Part shown: piece by piece, positions 31,861-33,517 of the stretch
Layout of the letters: each line of letters begins with the position of its first letter
Position numbering within the stretch: position 1 is the first letter of the stretch
Assembly: GCA_002803225.1 (NCBI GenBank)
Contig: NXFV01000945.1
Coordinates: forward strand, 1 to 33,517
Source: Gamarada debralockiae
Taxonomy: Eukaryota; Ascomycota; Leotiomycetes; Helotiales; Hyphodiscaceae
DNA length: 33,517 nucleotides
Reading direction: 5' to 3'
Notes under the pieces: model-generated
Told to the model about the DNA's origin: nothing
The model's database searches: none
What the model saw: the letters and a program-made list of their open reading frames with translations, nothing else
Translations under genes and position numbers: made by a program

Positions 31861-33517
31861 CCTCAAGGACCGCGTAGTGTTATCAAGGACTCCAGTATCT
31901 GTTGTTTCAGTTTGGCCACGAGTATCTACCAAATAAGAAGCGAGCTGCTCTTGCTGTATTTCATGAGCCAGTCAGCTTCCGAGTCTCGAATGATTCAATG
32001 AGTGTCATACCTTCGGAGAGTCTGGGCGTGAGTGAACGAAGCCAAGTTCAGGCAAATGCTGGCGAAGAAAACTTTCATTGTACTAGCTGTTAAAAGGTAG
32101 TTCTCTATATAGAATCTTGAAACTAATTCCAAACTGTACGGTAGAAGGTATGATTGTCATGCTCAACACAGCTTCTGCCCAAGAGAGTTTTTGTACTGAC
32201 TTATATAGATTTCCACAATGCCGGACGTATTTAGTGCCTCTGCACCAATAAAATGACTAACTGATTTGGAATACGAATGGAAAGTGTAATGTAAGAACTA
32301 GTATCGTTGCGGCAGTGTGTTGGGTATTGAAGTGTCTAGAAGCTTCTAGTACATGGCTGACAAATACAGTGGCAAATAAGTATAACTAGAACCTTCGGTA
32401 TGAGTCACACTAGGTGGCGGATATAGGGCTCCAAGTGTATATATAGAGCACTTCCTACTGTAGAATTAATAGATCATCACTGAAAAACCAACACAGTGAA
32501 ATCGCGTAGTAATAATCGAGATGCCATCACGATGGGCCAACAGGAAGGAAGCGAATATTCGTAAATGGGCAATGAACTTGATCGTGTAAAATAATTGAAG
32601 AAGTAGTTCCGTGGTCAATATTTGGGTGAGGAAACTATCTGAAATAGGACGATGTGGAATCATACGGCTCAAATATAGCCGCTATTTGGAACCTTTCAAC
32701 TTAACATCTCGACAATCCAGCGGCATGGTGAAACACAGATCTTCACAAATATATATATGTATATATATAATTTTATTTTTTATTTTTTTTTTATTTTTGA
32801 ATAGGCAGGGCAGACTAGCGTCCAGGAACCCAGGCGTTATGATTATTCTGCGGGATCCTGTGTGAGTCCAATTGTTGCTCATTTTAGTACTGGGATTGGC
32901 TGGCCACGGTGCGGTAACTCCAAGCTTATATCTGCGCGTTTGCCGTCTTACATTAACTGCGCCTATGGCGTTCTGAAAATCTACTTCATGTATTCAAATG
33001 ATTCCATTTACAGAGGTTAGTGTGAATCAAAGCGTCTTGTGCTATCCCATTACCTGCATTTTTAAGCCGTGTTGATGACCTCCCTAGACACAAGACTTAG
33101 ATCTCTGTCTATTTATACAGAGATCTTTTATAGAGCTCATCATCTTCCTCATGACAGAAATAACACAGAATCTCCTTCTAGAACCCTACATAAGCCTTAG
33201 CAGCAGTAATGTCCATTTAACTATACAAAAGTATGTTGTACTTCTTTTCTATCTCTTCGGTATTAATAGCAAACAATCCCGTATATTTTACTATCTCCTC
33301 TTAACCCTGTGTATAGACATAGATATACAATAAGAGTTCGTGTACTATGATTTCCATGCCTCCGGATTAATAACCTTATCCTATACAATAGTAAAGGTGT
33401 ACAAGTTTATCTCATTGTCCCTCCCTATGTCTAGTATGTTTCACCTCGATTTGTAATATTGTAGAAGGAACGAAATGCGAGTATGAGCGCGTCCCGATTG
33501 CGCTGTGTATCGCACGT
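31861..33517. other. AT-rich right end, no supported gene
   Basis: Only short unsupported frames. It contains a TA dinucleotide run (about 32749-32770) followed by a T-rich tract to about 32798. Confidence 0.4.

Noticed and set aside
32611..33333. Short plus-strand frames at the AT-rich right end
   Set aside because: Composition-driven frames with poly-I/F/L runs from the TA and T tracts, no support.

Overview
The window is nuclear DNA of a filamentous ascomycete (Pezizomycotina). Genes carry short GT-AG introns of about 42-60 bases with CTAAC or CTGAC branch points. It has Zn2Cys6 regulators, a PEX12 gene, a Pho84-type transporter, AT-rich stretches and several decayed gene remnants. I cannot place it below that rank from sequence alone.

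Layout. Positions 1-4440 are gene-poor, with part of a membrane protein (2169-2800, minus) and a probable transposon-derived remnant (about 3131-4010). Positions 4488-6089 hold a six-exon FAD monooxygenase. Positions 6961-8772 hold a Fungal_trans_2-type regulator with probable frameshifts. Positions 9525-9892 are the stump of a secreted alpha/beta hydrolase, followed by an AT-rich block.

The most interesting part is 10657-19228, read here as a phosphonate-catabolism cluster. It contains (i) a PhyH-family Fe(II)/2-oxoglutarate dioxygenase (minus, 268 aa); (ii) divergent from it, a 612-aa fusion of a PhnZ/TmpB-type HD diiron oxygenase to a PhnA-type phosphonoacetate hydrolase; (iii) a Zn2Cys6 activator (minus, 654 aa); and (iv) a Pho84-type phosphate symporter (plus). 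In bacteria a PhyH dioxygenase hydroxylates the alpha carbon of an aminophosphonate and PhnZ then oxidatively cleaves the C-P bond, while PhnA hydrolyses phosphonoacetate to acetate and phosphate. Here the two C-P cleaving modules are joined in one polypeptide. CACGTG sites of Pho4/NUC-1 type lie between regulator and transporter, which would fit phosphate-starvation control. The fusion and its regulation are inferred from sequence only.

Positions 19229-24057 hold a candidate small secreted protein, decayed minus-strand genes and a 149-bp MITE with TA target duplication that interrupts one of them. Positions 24058-25878 hold a second Zn2Cys6 regulator, convergent with PEX12 (26108-27409). A two-exon secreted protein lies at 28653-29992. 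The last 3.5 kb is AT-rich with remnants only.
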